This document shows positions 1-8,096 of a DNA stretch of 64,000 nt, piece after piece; position 1 is the stretch's first letter; the number at the start of each line of letters is the position of its first letter. The DNA comes from Pedococcus badiiscoriae (GTDB lineage: Bacteria > Actinomycetota > Actinomycetes > Actinomycetales > Dermatophilaceae). The notes below the pieces were generated by a model, which was not told where the DNA came from, did not search any database, and was given only the letters and a program-made list of their open reading frames with translations. The stretch is from the NCBI RefSeq assembly GCF_013408925.1, contig NZ_JACCAB010000001.1, positions 992,001 to 1,056,000 on the forward strand. The letters run 5' to 3'. Position numbers and translations under genes: made by a program.

Positions 1-508
1 GCACGTGGGCGCCGGCGCGGGCCTGCGCGAGGCCCATCGCGGCATACCGCTCGAGGGTGGCGTCGTTGTGCACCCGGCCCGAGGCGTCCAGGACGCCGCA
101 GTGGCCGTGGTCGGTGAACTCGTCGAGGCACAGGTCGGCCATCACGACGAGTCGGTCACCCACTGCGTCGACGACGGCGCGCAGGGCCACGTTGAGGATG
201 CCGTCGGGGTCGTCGGCGCCGGAGCCCACCGCGTCCTTGACCGACGGCACGCCGAACAGCATGAGACCGCCCACCCCGGCGTCCGCGGCTTCGCGGGCGG
301 CGTCGACGAGCGACTCCAGCGTGTGCTGGACGACGCGCGGCATCGTCGAGATGGGCTGGGGGGACTCGATCCCCTCGCGGACGAAGATCGGCAGCACGAG
401 CTCAGCAGGATCGAGGCGGGTCTCGGCCACCAGACGCCTCATGGCCGCCGACTGACGCAGCCGACGGGGCCGGATCACCGGCCCCGTCGGGTGGGTGTGG
501 TCAGCCAT
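1..508 (-). CDS. hemB: Delta-aminolevulinic acid dehydratase (porphobilinogen synthase), N-terminal part; runs off the left edge
   Basis: Condenses two 5-aminolevulinate molecules to porphobilinogen, the second committed step of tetrapyrrole synthesis in the cytosol. The first 169 residues are present; the catalytic lysines lie outside the window. The family start ([16 protein letters not shown]) and the metal-site segment [16 protein letters not shown] (about residues 125-140) are clear. Cys127 and Cys137 are kept, but Asp129 replaces the middle cysteine of three-Cys zinc enzymes, so the metal site is mixed. The ATG is at 508; the next gene upstream (hemD) stops at 518, so this is the last visible gene of the rex-hemACDB operon. 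Identity is secure. Confidence 0.95.
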   Translation of the reverse strand, partial: MADHTHPTGPVIRPRRLRQSAAMRRLVAETRLDPAELVLPIFVREGIESPQPISTMPRVVQHTLESLVDAAREAADAGVGGLMLFGVPSVKDAVGSGADDPDGILNVALRAVVDAVGDRLVVMADLCLDEFTDHGHCGVLDASGRVHNDATLERYAAMGLAQARAGAHV

Positions 509-517
509 CCGCGACGG

Positions 518-2158
518 CTACTTCGCCCGGCGGCGGGACGCCGCCTTCTTGGCACTGGGACGCACGACCGGTTCGCCGGCCTCGGCCGCAGCCGCCGCCA
601 GCCCGAGGCCGTAGTCCGCGAGCGCGTCGACGAGCGAGTCCGACGACGCCTCGGGTGCGAGGACGTCGACCCGCAGGCCGTGCTCCTCCGCCGTCTTGGC
701 CGTCGCCGGGCCGATGCACGCGATCACCGTGGACGGGTGCGGCTTGCCGGCGATGCCGACGAGGTTGCGCACCGTCGAGGAGGACGTGAACACGGCCGCG
801 TCGAACTGCCCGCCCTTGATGGCCTCACGGATGTGGGCGGCCGGCGGCGCGGCGCGCACCGTGCGGTATGCCGTGACGTCGTCCACCTCCCAGCCCATGC
901 CCTGCAGACCGGCGACGAGGGTGTCGGTGGCGATGTCGGCCCGGGGCAGGAAGATCCGGTTGATGGGGTCGAGCACCTCGTCGAACGGGGGCCAGTCCTC
1001 GAGCAGGCCGTTCGCGGACTGCTCACCGGACGGCACCAGGTCGGGCACGATGCCCCACTCGCGCAGGGCCTCGGCGGTCACGCCGCCGACGGCGGCGATC
1101 TTGAGCCCGGCGAAGGCCCGGGCGTCGAGCCCGAACTCCTCGAACTTCTCGCGCACGGCCTTGACCGCGTTGACCGAGGTGAACCCGATCCACTCGTAGC
1201 GGCCCGTCACGAGTCCCTTGACCGCGCGCTCCATCTGCTGGGGCGTGCGCGGGGGCTCGACCGAGATCGTCGGGACGACCTCCGCGGTCGCGCCGAAGGA
1301 CTCGAGCCGGGCGATGGTCGCGCCGGACTGCTCCTTGGTGCGAGGCACCAGGACGTTCCAGCCGAACAGCGGCTTCGTCTCGAACCAGGACAGGTTCTCG
1401 CGCAGTGCCACGGTCGTGCCCACCACGGCCAGGGCGGGGAACTCCAGGGTCTTCATGACCTTCGAGACCTCACCCAGGGTGGTGACCCGGGTCGCCTGGC
1501 GGATGGTCGTGCCACGCTCGGTGAGGGCCACCGGGCTGTCCGCCGCCCTGCCGGCCGCCAGGAGCTTCGCGAGCGCGACCCCGAGGTCGTCGGGCTGGCC
1601 GAGCAGGACCACGGTGACCGACTCGGCCACTGAGGCGGCCCAGTCGACGTGCCGGTCGTTCGCGGAGATGACGTGGACGGCCGCCGAGCTGCTCGAGGTC
1701 AGCGGGATGCCCGCGTACGCCGGGACGGCCGAGACGGCGCTGACGCCGGGGACGACGTCGAACCCGATGCCGGCCTTCTGGCACGCGAGGGCTTCCTCGG
1801 CGAGGCCGTTGAAGGTGCCCGGGTCGCCGTCCATGAGCCGGACGACCAGTCCGCCGGTCGCGGACTTGGCGGCCTTGACGACCAGCTTGGCCCGCATGGC
1901 GTGGGTCAGCGGCTGGCCGTGGTCACCGTGGCCGGCGTCGACGATCTCGACATCGGCCCGGCAGTAGCGGGCGACGAAGTCCTCGCGGGCGACCTGGTCG
2001 ATGACGACCACGTCGGCCGCGGAGAGGAACTCCAGGGACCGCACCGTCATGAGTCCGGAGTCGCCGGGGCCGGCGCCGACGAAGGCGACGCGTCCCGGGA
2101 CCCGGCTCTGGCGAGGGGTCGGGTGGGTGGTGGGCTGGGTCGAGCGCGTGGGGCTCAC
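518..2158 (-). CDS. hemD: Uroporphyrinogen-III C-methyltransferase-like / uroporphyrinogen-III synthase fusion
   Basis: A 546-residue two-domain protein. Residues about 24-260 resemble the SAM-dependent uroporphyrinogen-III methylase (glycine loop [12 protein letters not shown], later [18 protein letters not shown]). Residues about 285-515 are a HemD domain, which cyclises hydroxymethylbilane to uroporphyrinogen III. This fusion is usual in actinomycetes. The methylase segment [16 protein letters not shown] departs from the canonical RLKGGDPxxFGRGGEE pattern, so its activity is less certain than that of HemD. The GTG start overlaps the hemC stop as GTGA, which suggests translational coupling. 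The tail is Ala- and Lys/Arg-rich. Confidence 0.93.
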   Translation of the reverse strand: MSPTRSTQPTTHPTPRQSRVPGRVAFVGAGPGDSGLMTVRSLEFLSAADVVVIDQVAREDFVARYCRADVEIVDAGHGDHGQPLTHAMRAKLVVKAAKSATGGLVVRLMDGDPGTFNGLAEEALACQKAGIGFDVVPGVSAVSAVPAYAGIPLTSSSSAAVHVISANDRHVDWAASVAESVTVVLLGQPDDLGVALAKLLAAGRAADSPVALTERGTTIRQATRVTTLGEVSKVMKTLEFPALAVVGTTVALRENLSWFETKPLFGWNVLVPRTKEQSGATIARLESFGATAEVVPTISVEPPRTPQQMERAVKGLVTGRYEWIGFTSVNAVKAVREKFEEFGLDARAFAGLKIAAVGGVTAEALREWGIVPDLVPSGEQSANGLLEDWPPFDEVLDPINRIFLPRADIATDTLVAGLQGMGWEVDDVTAYRTVRAAPPAAHIREAIKGGQFDAAVFTSSSTVRNLVGIAGKPHPSTVIACIGPATAKTAEEHGLRVDVLAPEASSDSLVDALADYGLGLAAAAAEAGEPVVRPSAKKAASRRRAK

Positions 2159-3246
2159 AGGGCACGCTCCGTGCTGTCGTGTTCGGGGTGGCGGTCGGGG
2201 GCGGCGAGCGGAACAGGTCCGGTCGCCTCGGCTGGGTCTGGGGTCAGTGCGTCGGTGACGGCGCTGGCGGGACCCGTGCCGGCTGGCACCGGCCGGGCAG
2301 GCGGGCGGTCCTCGGGTCCCCGGAGCAGGTCGGCACCGTCCTCCAGCAGCACGGCGGCGAGCCGGCGGCCGAGGGCCTCACCGTCGTCGACGCCTCCCAC
2401 CAGGGACCGGCGCAGGTCGAACGACCCGTCGACGGCACCCACGAAGGCCCGCAGCGAGAGCTCGAGCCCGTCCTCACCCTCGACGATCTCGGCCAGTGCG
2501 CCGACCGGTGCGGAGCAGCCGGCCTCGAGCGCGGCGAGGACGGCACGCTCGGCGGTCACGCAGGCCCGGGTGTCGGGGTCGTCGAGCGGGGCGACGGCCC
2601 CGAGGGTGGCGCGGTCATCGGCCCGGCACTCGACGGCGAGCGCACCCTGGCCGGGTGCGGGCAGCATCTGGAGCGGGTCGATCGCCTCGGCGACGTCCGC
2701 CAGGCGACCGAGCCGGGCCAGGCCGGCCCGGGCCAGGACCACGCCATCGAGGGCGCCGTCCCTGACCAGACCGACACGGGTGTCGACGTTGCCGCGGATG
2801 TCCTTGAACGACAGCCCGAGCCCGAGGGCCGCGAGCTGGGCGACGCGGCGCGGCGAACCGGTGCCGATGACCGCGCCCTCGCCGAGCTCGCCCAGGGTGC
2901 GACCGCCCGAGGAGACGAGCACGTCGCGCGGGTCCTCACGGACCGGGACGGCGGCCACCACCAGACCAGGCTCGGGAGTGGTCGGCAGGTCCTTGAGCGA
3001 GTGCACGGCGAGGTCGACCTCACCGGAGAGCAGCGCCCGCCGCAGCGCAGCGGCGAACACCCCGGTCCCGCCGATCGAGGCGAGCGAGGCGGTCGAGGTG
3101 TCGCCCTCGGTGATGATCTCGACGAGCTCGACGACGTGGCCCCGGGCGCGCAGCAGGTCCGCCACCCAGGTGGACTGGGTGGTGGCCAGGGCGCTGCGCC
3201 GGGTGCCCAGCCGCAGGGTGAGCGGCGCGACGGATGGTGCGCTCAC
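2155..3246 (-). CDS. hemC: Hydroxymethylbilane synthase (porphobilinogen deaminase)
   Basis: Polymerises four porphobilinogens into hydroxymethylbilane. The N-terminal [15 protein letters not shown], the [12 protein letters not shown] segment and the substrate-site arginines in GTGSPRR and RGNVDTR are visible. Cys244 in [10 protein letters not shown] is the residue that covalently carries the dipyrromethane cofactor. The protein has 363 residues, somewhat longer than the usual 310 or so, because of a Pro/Ala-rich low-complexity tail of about 55 residues. The GTG start overlaps the hemA stop and its own stop overlaps the hemD start, both as GTGA, so hemA-hemC-hemD are likely coupled. Confidence 0.96.
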   Translation of the reverse strand: MSAPSVAPLTLRLGTRRSALATTQSTWVADLLRARGHVVELVEIITEGDTSTASLASIGGTGVFAAALRRALLSGEVDLAVHSLKDLPTTPEPGLVVAAVPVREDPRDVLVSSGGRTLGELGEGAVIGTGSPRRVAQLAALGLGLSFKDIRGNVDTRVGLVRDGALDGVVLARAGLARLGRLADVAEAIDPLQMLPAPGQGALAVECRADDRATLGAVAPLDDPDTRACVTAERAVLAALEAGCSAPVGALAEIVEGEDGLELSLRAFVGAVDGSFDLRRSLVGGVDDGEALGRRLAAVLLEDGADLLRGPEDRPPARPVPAGTGPASAVTDALTPDPAEATGPVPLAAPDRHPEHDSTERAL

Positions 3247-4553
3247 GGCATACCTCCCCGGCCGGGCGGCGGCACGGACGCGGTGACGGCTTCGCCGGGG
3301 CGCAGGTCGAACAGGTCGCGCAGGGCCTGGGCGTAGTCGGCGCCCTCGCCCCCCACGGCCCGCTCCTTCATCCGCACGGTCGGCGTGTGCAGCAGCTTCT
3401 CGACGATCCTGTGGACGGCGAGCTGGACCTCGGCGCGAGTGACCTCGTCGAGGTCGGGGAGCCGCTGGTCGAGTCGGTTGAGCTCGCCCGCGACGACGTC
3501 GGCGGCGTGCGAGCGCAGCGCGGCCACCGTGGGGGCGACGGTCTCGGCCGCGCGCGAGGTGAGGTATGCCGCGACCTCCCCGATGACCAGGTCCGCGACC
3601 TCAGCCACCTGCGGCGGTGTCTGACCGCCGGACAGCTCCTCGCCCAAGGCGGCCAGTCCCACGACGGTGACCGCGCTCAGCGAGGCGACCTCGGGGGCGA
3701 CGTCGTGGGGCAGGGCGAGGTCGATGTAGGCCTGCGGACGGCCCGCGCGAGCCACCTGGGCGTCGCCGGCCGTCGCGAGGTCGACGACCACCCCGGTCGA
3801 GCCCGTGCAGGAGATGACGACGTCGGCGGCAGCCAGGGCCACCGAGAGGTCGTCGAGCGGGCGGGCGGTGCCCCCGGTGCGCTCCGCCAGGCGGACCGCC
3901 TTGGCCAGGGTCCGGTTGACGATCGTCAGTCCGGCGGCGTGGCGGCGGGCGACGGTCGTGGCGGCCAGCGAGCTCATCCCTCCGGCACCCACGACGAGCA
4001 CCCGCAACCCGCTGAGGGACCCCAGCTCCCGCTCGGCGCGGGCCAGGCCGGCCTCCACGAGGGAGACGCTCACCGCATCGATCCCGGTCTCGGTGTGGGC
4101 GCGCTTGCCGACCCGCAGCGCCTGCTGGAACAACGTGTTGAGGGCCGGGCCTGCGTGTCCGGCCTTCTGCGACTCGCGCAGGGCGATGCGCATCTGGCCG
4201 AGGATCTGGGCCTCACCGACGGCCATCGAGTCCAGGCCGCAGGCGACCGTGAAGGCGTGCGCGATGGCGCGGTCCTCGTAGTGCACGTAGAGGTGCTCGC
4301 GCAGCTCCTCGCGGTCGACGCCGGTGAACTCCGTGAGCGCATCGGCGATGTCGGTGACGGCCCCGTGGAAGGTCGTCGACTCGGCATACACCTCGGTGCG
4401 GTTGCAGGTGGACACGACGATCGCCTCGGAGAGGTTCTCGCGTCTGGTGAGGCCGGCCGCCAGGGCGCGGCGGCCGTCGGCGTCGAGCGACATCGCCTCC
4501 AGCAGGGGCAGGGGCGCGGTGTGGTGGGACAGCCCCAGGATGACCAGGCTCAT
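3243..4553 (-). CDS. hemA: Glutamyl-tRNA reductase
   Basis: Reduces glutamyl-tRNA(Glu) with NADPH to glutamate-1-semialdehyde, the entry step of C5 tetrapyrrole synthesis. The open frame extends further upstream, but I chose the ATG at 4553 because [19 protein letters not shown] is the family N-terminus and this ATG overlaps the rex stop as ATGA. The catalytic nucleophile is Cys50 in STCNRTEVY. The NADPH-binding Rossmann segment is [13 protein letters not shown], and a C-terminal dimerisation region follows. The protein has 436 residues, a normal length. Expression is probably redox-controlled by Rex through the shared upstream operator. Confidence 0.96.
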   Translation of the reverse strand: MSLVILGLSHHTAPLPLLEAMSLDADGRRALAAGLTRRENLSEAIVVSTCNRTEVYAESTTFHGAVTDIADALTEFTGVDREELREHLYVHYEDRAIAHAFTVACGLDSMAVGEAQILGQMRIALRESQKAGHAGPALNTLFQQALRVGKRAHTETGIDAVSVSLVEAGLARAERELGSLSGLRVLVVGAGGMSSLAATTVARRHAAGLTIVNRTLAKAVRLAERTGGTARPLDDLSVALAAADVVISCTGSTGVVVDLATAGDAQVARAGRPQAYIDLALPHDVAPEVASLSAVTVVGLAALGEELSGGQTPPQVAEVADLVIGEVAAYLTSRAAETVAPTVAALRSHAADVVAGELNRLDQRLPDLDEVTRAEVQLAVHRIVEKLLHTPTVRMKERAVGGEGADYAQALRDLFDLRPGEAVTASVPPPGRGGMP

Positions 4554-5242
4554 CGACCGACCGCCTCGGCCACGGGGTCGAGCGCGCCCTCGGCCGCGAG
4601 GGCCCGGCGCTGCTCGTGGAACGCCAGGATCTGCAGCTCGGTCGACAGGTCGACCTTGCGGACGTCCACGTCGTCGGGCACGGCGAGCACGCACGGGGCG
4701 AAGTTCAGGATCGAGCGCACCCCGACTGCCACGAGCTGGTCGCAGACGTGCTGCGCGGAGGCCGCGGGCGTCGCGATGACCCCGATGGCCAGGCCCTGGT
4801 CGGCCACCAGTGACGGGAGCGCGTGCATGGGCTGGACGGTGATGCCGGCGATCTGCTGCCCCAGCAGGGCGGAGTCCTGGTCGAGCAGCGCGACCACCCG
4901 GAAGCCCCGGGTCGCGAAGCCGCTGTAGGCCGCGAGCGCGTGGCCCAGGTTTCCCATCCCGATGATGGCGACCGGCCAGTCCTGGGTGAGGCCGAGCTCG
5001 CGGGAGATCTGGTAGGCGAGGTGGTCCACCTCGTAGCCGACCCCGCGCACTCCGTAGGACCCGAGGTGCGAGAGGTCCTTGCGCAGCTTGGCGCTGCGGA
5101 CACCGGCCGCGGAGGCCAGCTCCTCGGAGGACACCGACGTGATCCCGCGCTCCGCGAACCCGGTCAGGGCACGCAGGTACTCGGGTAGCCGTGCGACCGT
5201 GGCGTCGGGTATACCCCGACGGGCGCTCGGGTCGGCAGACAC
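4550..5242 (-). CDS. rex: Redox-sensing transcriptional repressor Rex
   Basis: Winged-helix repressor that senses the NADH/NAD+ ratio. The N-terminal DNA-binding domain (residues about 10-80) contains VRSAKLRKDLSHLGSYG, where the recognition helix lies. The Rossmann domain begins with VAIIGMGNLG (residues 91-100). The protein has 230 residues, typical for the family. The GTG at 5242 has AAGGAG about 12 nt upstream. It is first in the operon rex-hemA-hemC-hemD-hemB, the arrangement known in Streptomyces, and a near-consensus Rex operator at 5320-5337 points to autoregulation. Confidence 0.96.
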   Translation of the reverse strand: MSADPSARRGIPDATVARLPEYLRALTGFAERGITSVSSEELASAAGVRSAKLRKDLSHLGSYGVRGVGYEVDHLAYQISRELGLTQDWPVAIIGMGNLGHALAAYSGFATRGFRVVALLDQDSALLGQQIAGITVQPMHALPSLVADQGLAIGVIATPAASAQHVCDQLVAVGVRSILNFAPCVLAVPDDVDVRKVDLSTELQILAFHEQRRALAAEGALDPVAEAVGR

Positions 5243-5319
5243 AGTCTCTTCCGGCTCCTTCTCATCACGGGCAGTCCGCGCCTGGCTGGGGCGGATGGGA
5301 GCCTCGCCAGATTACGCTT

Positions 5320-5337
5320 TTGTGAACGGATGCACAA
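5320..5337. promoter_or_regulatory. Rex operator (ROP) upstream of rex-hem operon
   Basis: Inverted repeat TTGTGAA-CGGA-TGCACAA. The published Rex consensus is TTGTGAAnnnnTTCACAA, so only one position differs. It lies 78 bp upstream of the rex GTG, in the only substantial gap between rex and the upstream gene. A weak TTGTGC / TAATCT pair with 17-bp spacing overlaps the site on the minus strand, which would let bound Rex block RNA polymerase. The operator is seen directly; the promoter assignment is inference. Confidence 0.88.
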
Positions 5338-5375
5338 AGTCACAAGCGACCGTCTCATCGAGCACGTGAGCCAGG

Positions 5376-5657
5376 TCACTGCGGACCGGTGAGAGCGCTC
5401 CTCAGCCGGGTCTCGTCGACGCGCCAGTAGTCATGCTGGCGGCCGTCCACGAAGGTCACGGGGATCTGTTCCCAGTACTGCTCCTTGAGCGCGGGGTCGT
5501 CCTCGATCGAGCGCTCCACCCAGCCCACGCCCAGATCGGCGGCCACCCGCTCGATCACGGCCCTCGCCTCGTCGCACAGGTGGCACCCCGGCTTGCTGAC
5601 CATGGTGATGCGTGGGGCCGCAGTGGCTTCAGTGAAGTCAGTGGAGTCCTGGGGCAT
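5376..5657 (-). CDS. Glutaredoxin-like / thioredoxin-fold protein (DUF836 type)
   Basis: A 93-residue protein with a CxxC redox motif (KPGCHLC, cysteines at about 25 and 28) near the start of a thioredoxin fold and a cis-proline region IPVTFVDGRQH. This is the architecture of the small glutaredoxin-like DUF836 family often found next to rex in actinomycetes. It probably acts as a cytosolic thiol-disulfide protein; the substrate is unknown. The ATG at 5657 sits within the inverted pair GGCATACC / GGTATGCC (5653-5673). A later ATG gives MVSKPGCHLC, so the true N-terminus could be shorter. It lies upstream of the Rex operator and is probably a separate transcript. Confidence 0.82.
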   Translation of the reverse strand: MPQDSTDFTEATAAPRITMVSKPGCHLCDEARAVIERVAADLGVGWVERSIEDDPALKEQYWEQIPVTFVDGRQHDYWRVDETRLRSALTGPQ

Positions 5658-5810
5658 ACCTGCAGGGTATGCCGCATGGCCGTTGCCCCCATGTGGTGGA
5701 AGTCTCCTGACACATCCCCCTGACAATCCGGCCGATATCGGGGAAACTGTTCCCTTCAGGAGGTCCTCATCCGGATTCGTGCACCGCGCAGTACCGCGAG
5801 TCGCCTCGCG

Positions 5811-6659
5811 GTGCCCCGTGCTGCCCGGGGGCTGGGCTCGCCCGTTGGTTTCGGCGCCGGTTTCGGGTCTGCGTTCGGTGGTGCGACCTGGGCAACGAGC
5901 CGTCCCGCGATGGGTTACGCCGGAGCAGGTGACCACGGCCACCACGGCCTCGGCCCCGCCACAGCGGACTTCCTCAGCAGCCTCCGCGTCGCGCTGAGCA
6001 TCGTCGGAGAGGCCGGGACGCTGTCCGACGGCCATGGCGGCCGGGGTGACCAGGGCGGCTCTGGCGGTTCGGCCGCACGCGCCGGTTTCGGCCCGGGTGA
6101 GGCCCCCCAGGACTTCGAACGGATCTCGGCCCTCGTCGAGCTCGCCCAGCGGGGCGACGGCGAGGCCTTCGGGATGCTCTACGAACGCTACGTCGACGTG
6201 GTCTACCGCTACGTCTACGTGCGGGTGGGCAGCAAGCAGCTGGCCGAGGACATCACCTCCGAGACCTTCCTGCGCGCGCTGCGCCGGATGGACTCCTTCT
6301 CCTGGCAGGGCCGGGACATCGCCGCCTGGTTCATCACCATCGCCCGCAACCTGATCACCGACAACGCCAAGTCGGCCCGGTTCCGCATGGAGGTGACCAC
6401 CGCCGACATGCTCGACGCGGACCGCAGGGTGGACGCGCCCGACCAGGAGGTCCTCGACCGCCTGCGCGACCAGCGCCTCCTGGCCGCCGTCAAGGGGCTC
6501 AAGCCCGAACAGGCCGAGTGCGTGGTGCTCCGGTTCCTCCAGGGGCTGAGCCTCGCGGAGACCGCCAAGGTCCTCGGCAAGTCCGAGGGTGCCGTCAAGC
6601 AGCTCCAGCTGCGCGCCGTGCGCGCCCTGCACCGGGAGCTCGCCGATGTCGACATCTGA
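5811..6659 (+). CDS. BldN-like ECF-family RNA polymerase sigma factor
   Basis: ECF sigma factor with region 2 at about residues 105-170 (ALVELAQRGDGEAFGMLYER, then DITSETFLRAL) and region 4 at about 225-280 (LKPEQAECVVLRFLQGLSLA, SEGAVKQLQLRAV). A Gly/Ala-rich N-terminal extension of about 95 residues precedes region 2, like the pro-sequence of Streptomyces BldN. The locus agrees: rex, hemA, hemC and hemD lie on one side and a membrane protein resembling the anti-sigma RsbN follows. The listed GTG at 5811 has no Shine-Dalgarno. AGGAGGT at 5758-5764 precedes only ATC (5769) or ATT (5775) in frame; ATG 5910 is a third option. The start is unresolved. Confidence 0.85.
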   Translation: MPRAARGLGSPVGFGAGFGSAFGGATWATSRPAMGYAGAGDHGHHGLGPATADFLSSLRVALSIVGEAGTLSDGHGGRGDQGGSGGSAARAGFGPGEAPQDFERISALVELAQRGDGEAFGMLYERYVDVVYRYVYVRVGSKQLAEDITSETFLRALRRMDSFSWQGRDIAAWFITIARNLITDNAKSARFRMEVTTADMLDADRRVDAPDQEVLDRLRDQRLLAAVKGLKPEQAECVVLRFLQGLSLAETAKVLGKSEGAVKQLQLRAVRALHRELADVDI

Positions 6660-6857
6660 GCGGCGAGGATTTCGCTACGCGGCGCAGCGTAACTTCCGCG
6701 ATGGACGCTCGTTCTCAGACCGAAGCACGATGACCGACGCACCTGTTCGGGACATCAGCAACGGCACCGTCATGACCCGGACGCACCTCACCGGGACGAC
6801 CACGTTCGGTACCGATGTGACCGGGAAGATCGCAGGGCTGGGGAGGGAGATGCCGGC

Positions 6858-8063
6858 ATGCCAGTACTGAACCGCGCGGCGGACCGTTTCCAGTCCGCCC
6901 TCGACGGCGAGCGCATCACCGACGCACACCTCGTCGAGCTCGTCGAGACCAGCCGCCACCTCGTGGACCTGGTCCCCACGATCCCGGCGCCGGACGCCAC
7001 CTTCGTGACCACCCTGCGCGAACGCCTGATGCGCGAGGCCGCGATGATGCCCGCGCCCAGCCCGGTCGCTGCACGGGCTGCTGCCGCCCGCCGCGCCGCC
7101 GCGAGGACCACCCCCGTGGTGGTCGTGGTGGGTCGCGGCCTGCCCCGCCTGGTCGCCGGCGCTGCCGCCTCGCTGCTCCTGGTGGGCGGCGTCGTGGGCG
7201 CCGTCTCGCGCAGCGCCGTGCCCGGTGACGCCCTGTACCCGGTGAAGAGCTGGGTCAACGGCGTCGAGGTCCGCCTCGCCGACAACGACTTCGACCGCGG
7301 CCAGACCTACCTGGACCAGGCCCAGGGACACATCTCCGACGCCCGCCAGCTCGCCGAGACGCAGCACCAGGACGCCACCGACATCAACGTCGCGCTGGGC
7401 GGGGCCATCGATTCGGTCCGCAAGGGCCGCCAGTCCCTCGACACCTCGTATGCCGCGACCGGCAACCCCCAGGCGCTGCTCGCCATGCGCGACTTCACGG
7501 CGCGGGCGCTGCCCCAGGTCGACGCCCTGCGCAGCGAGGTGCCGGCCGGCTCCCAGCTGGAGCTCGGTCGGCTCGAGGCACTGCTGCGCGACACGCAGGA
7601 GAGCACCGCGCGACGGGTCGCGCTGTGTGGCAACTGCACCGCCAACCTCGCGTCGACGATCGGGCCTGGTTCGCTGCCGGGTGCGGTGACGGCGTCCCGT
7701 TCGGGTGCGTCACCGGGATCCGCGGCCACGTCCGGACCCGGCGGGTCGGCCACCAGTGGCACGTCCACCGGCATCACCGTGCCCAGCACCGCTGTCACCG
7801 CACCCGGTGGCAGCGTCCTGTCCGGTGGGTCCAGCAGCTCCGGGGTGGTCGTCCGTGGGGGCGGTGGGAGCGCCAGCCTGTCGACCCACGGGGCGACCAT
7901 CAAGCTGCCCACCGTGACCGCCTCGGTGCCGATCGTCCCGTCGGCCCCCGTCACGGTGCCACTGCCCTCAGTCAGCCTCGGCACCGGAGGCGTCAGCGCC
8001 ACCCTCCCGAGCAGCACGCTCGGCCCGGTCACGCTGCCGGGCGTCACCCTCACCCTCCCCTGA
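6858..8063 (+). CDS. DUF5667-type membrane protein, probable anti-sigma partner of the upstream sigma factor
   Basis: A 401-residue protein with a cytosolic N-terminus (1-85), one membrane helix (about 96-117), an extracytoplasmic helical DUF5667-like domain beginning SRSAVPGDALYPVKSW (about 118-265), and a long Gly/Ser/Thr/Val-rich low-complexity tail. Position and topology match RsbN, the membrane anti-sigma factor encoded beside bldN in Streptomyces, so I infer that the N-terminus binds the sigma factor. Two cysteines in the segment LCGNCTAN lie outside the membrane. The ATG at 6858 follows GGGAGGGAG. About 200 bp separate it from the sigma gene, so it may have its own promoter. Its 3' end is duplicated (see 8049-8086). 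Confidence 0.75.
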   Translation: MPVLNRAADRFQSALDGERITDAHLVELVETSRHLVDLVPTIPAPDATFVTTLRERLMREAAMMPAPSPVAARAAAARRAAARTTPVVVVVGRGLPRLVAGAAASLLLVGGVVGAVSRSAVPGDALYPVKSWVNGVEVRLADNDFDRGQTYLDQAQGHISDARQLAETQHQDATDINVALGGAIDSVRKGRQSLDTSYAATGNPQALLAMRDFTARALPQVDALRSEVPAGSQLELGRLEALLRDTQESTARRVALCGNCTANLASTIGPGSLPGAVTASRSGASPGSAATSGPGGSATSGTSTGITVPSTAVTAPGGSVLSGGSSSSGVVVRGGGGSASLSTHGATIKLPTVTASVPIVPSAPVTVPLPSVSLGTGGVSATLPSSTLGPVTLPGVTLTLP

Positions 8064-8086
8064 GCCCTCTCACCCTCCCCTGAGCC
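8049..8086. repeat. 18-bp direct repeat spanning the DUF5667 stop codon
   Basis: CTCACCCTCCCCTGAGCC occurs at 8049-8066 and again at 8069-8086. The first copy contains the TGA that ends the upstream gene (8061-8063); the second puts another TGA 20 bp later in a different frame. This looks like a short tandem duplication of the gene end. Confidence 0.85.
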
Positions 8087-8096
8087 GCGGGCCCCG

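Noticed and set aside
5..4928. Long plus-strand open frames opposite the hem operon (5-1633, 1649-3286, 3234-4928)
   Set aside because: They are antisense mirrors of high-GC codon usage: Arg/Ala/Gly-rich, no domain, and hemB, hemD, hemC and hemA on the other strand are unmistakable.
5485..5997. Frame overlapping the sigma-factor leader, with a GTG at 5779 after AGGAGGT
   Set aside because: Its product is low-complexity and its 3' part is a frame-shifted reading of the sigma gene. Kept only as a possible upstream ORF in the findings.
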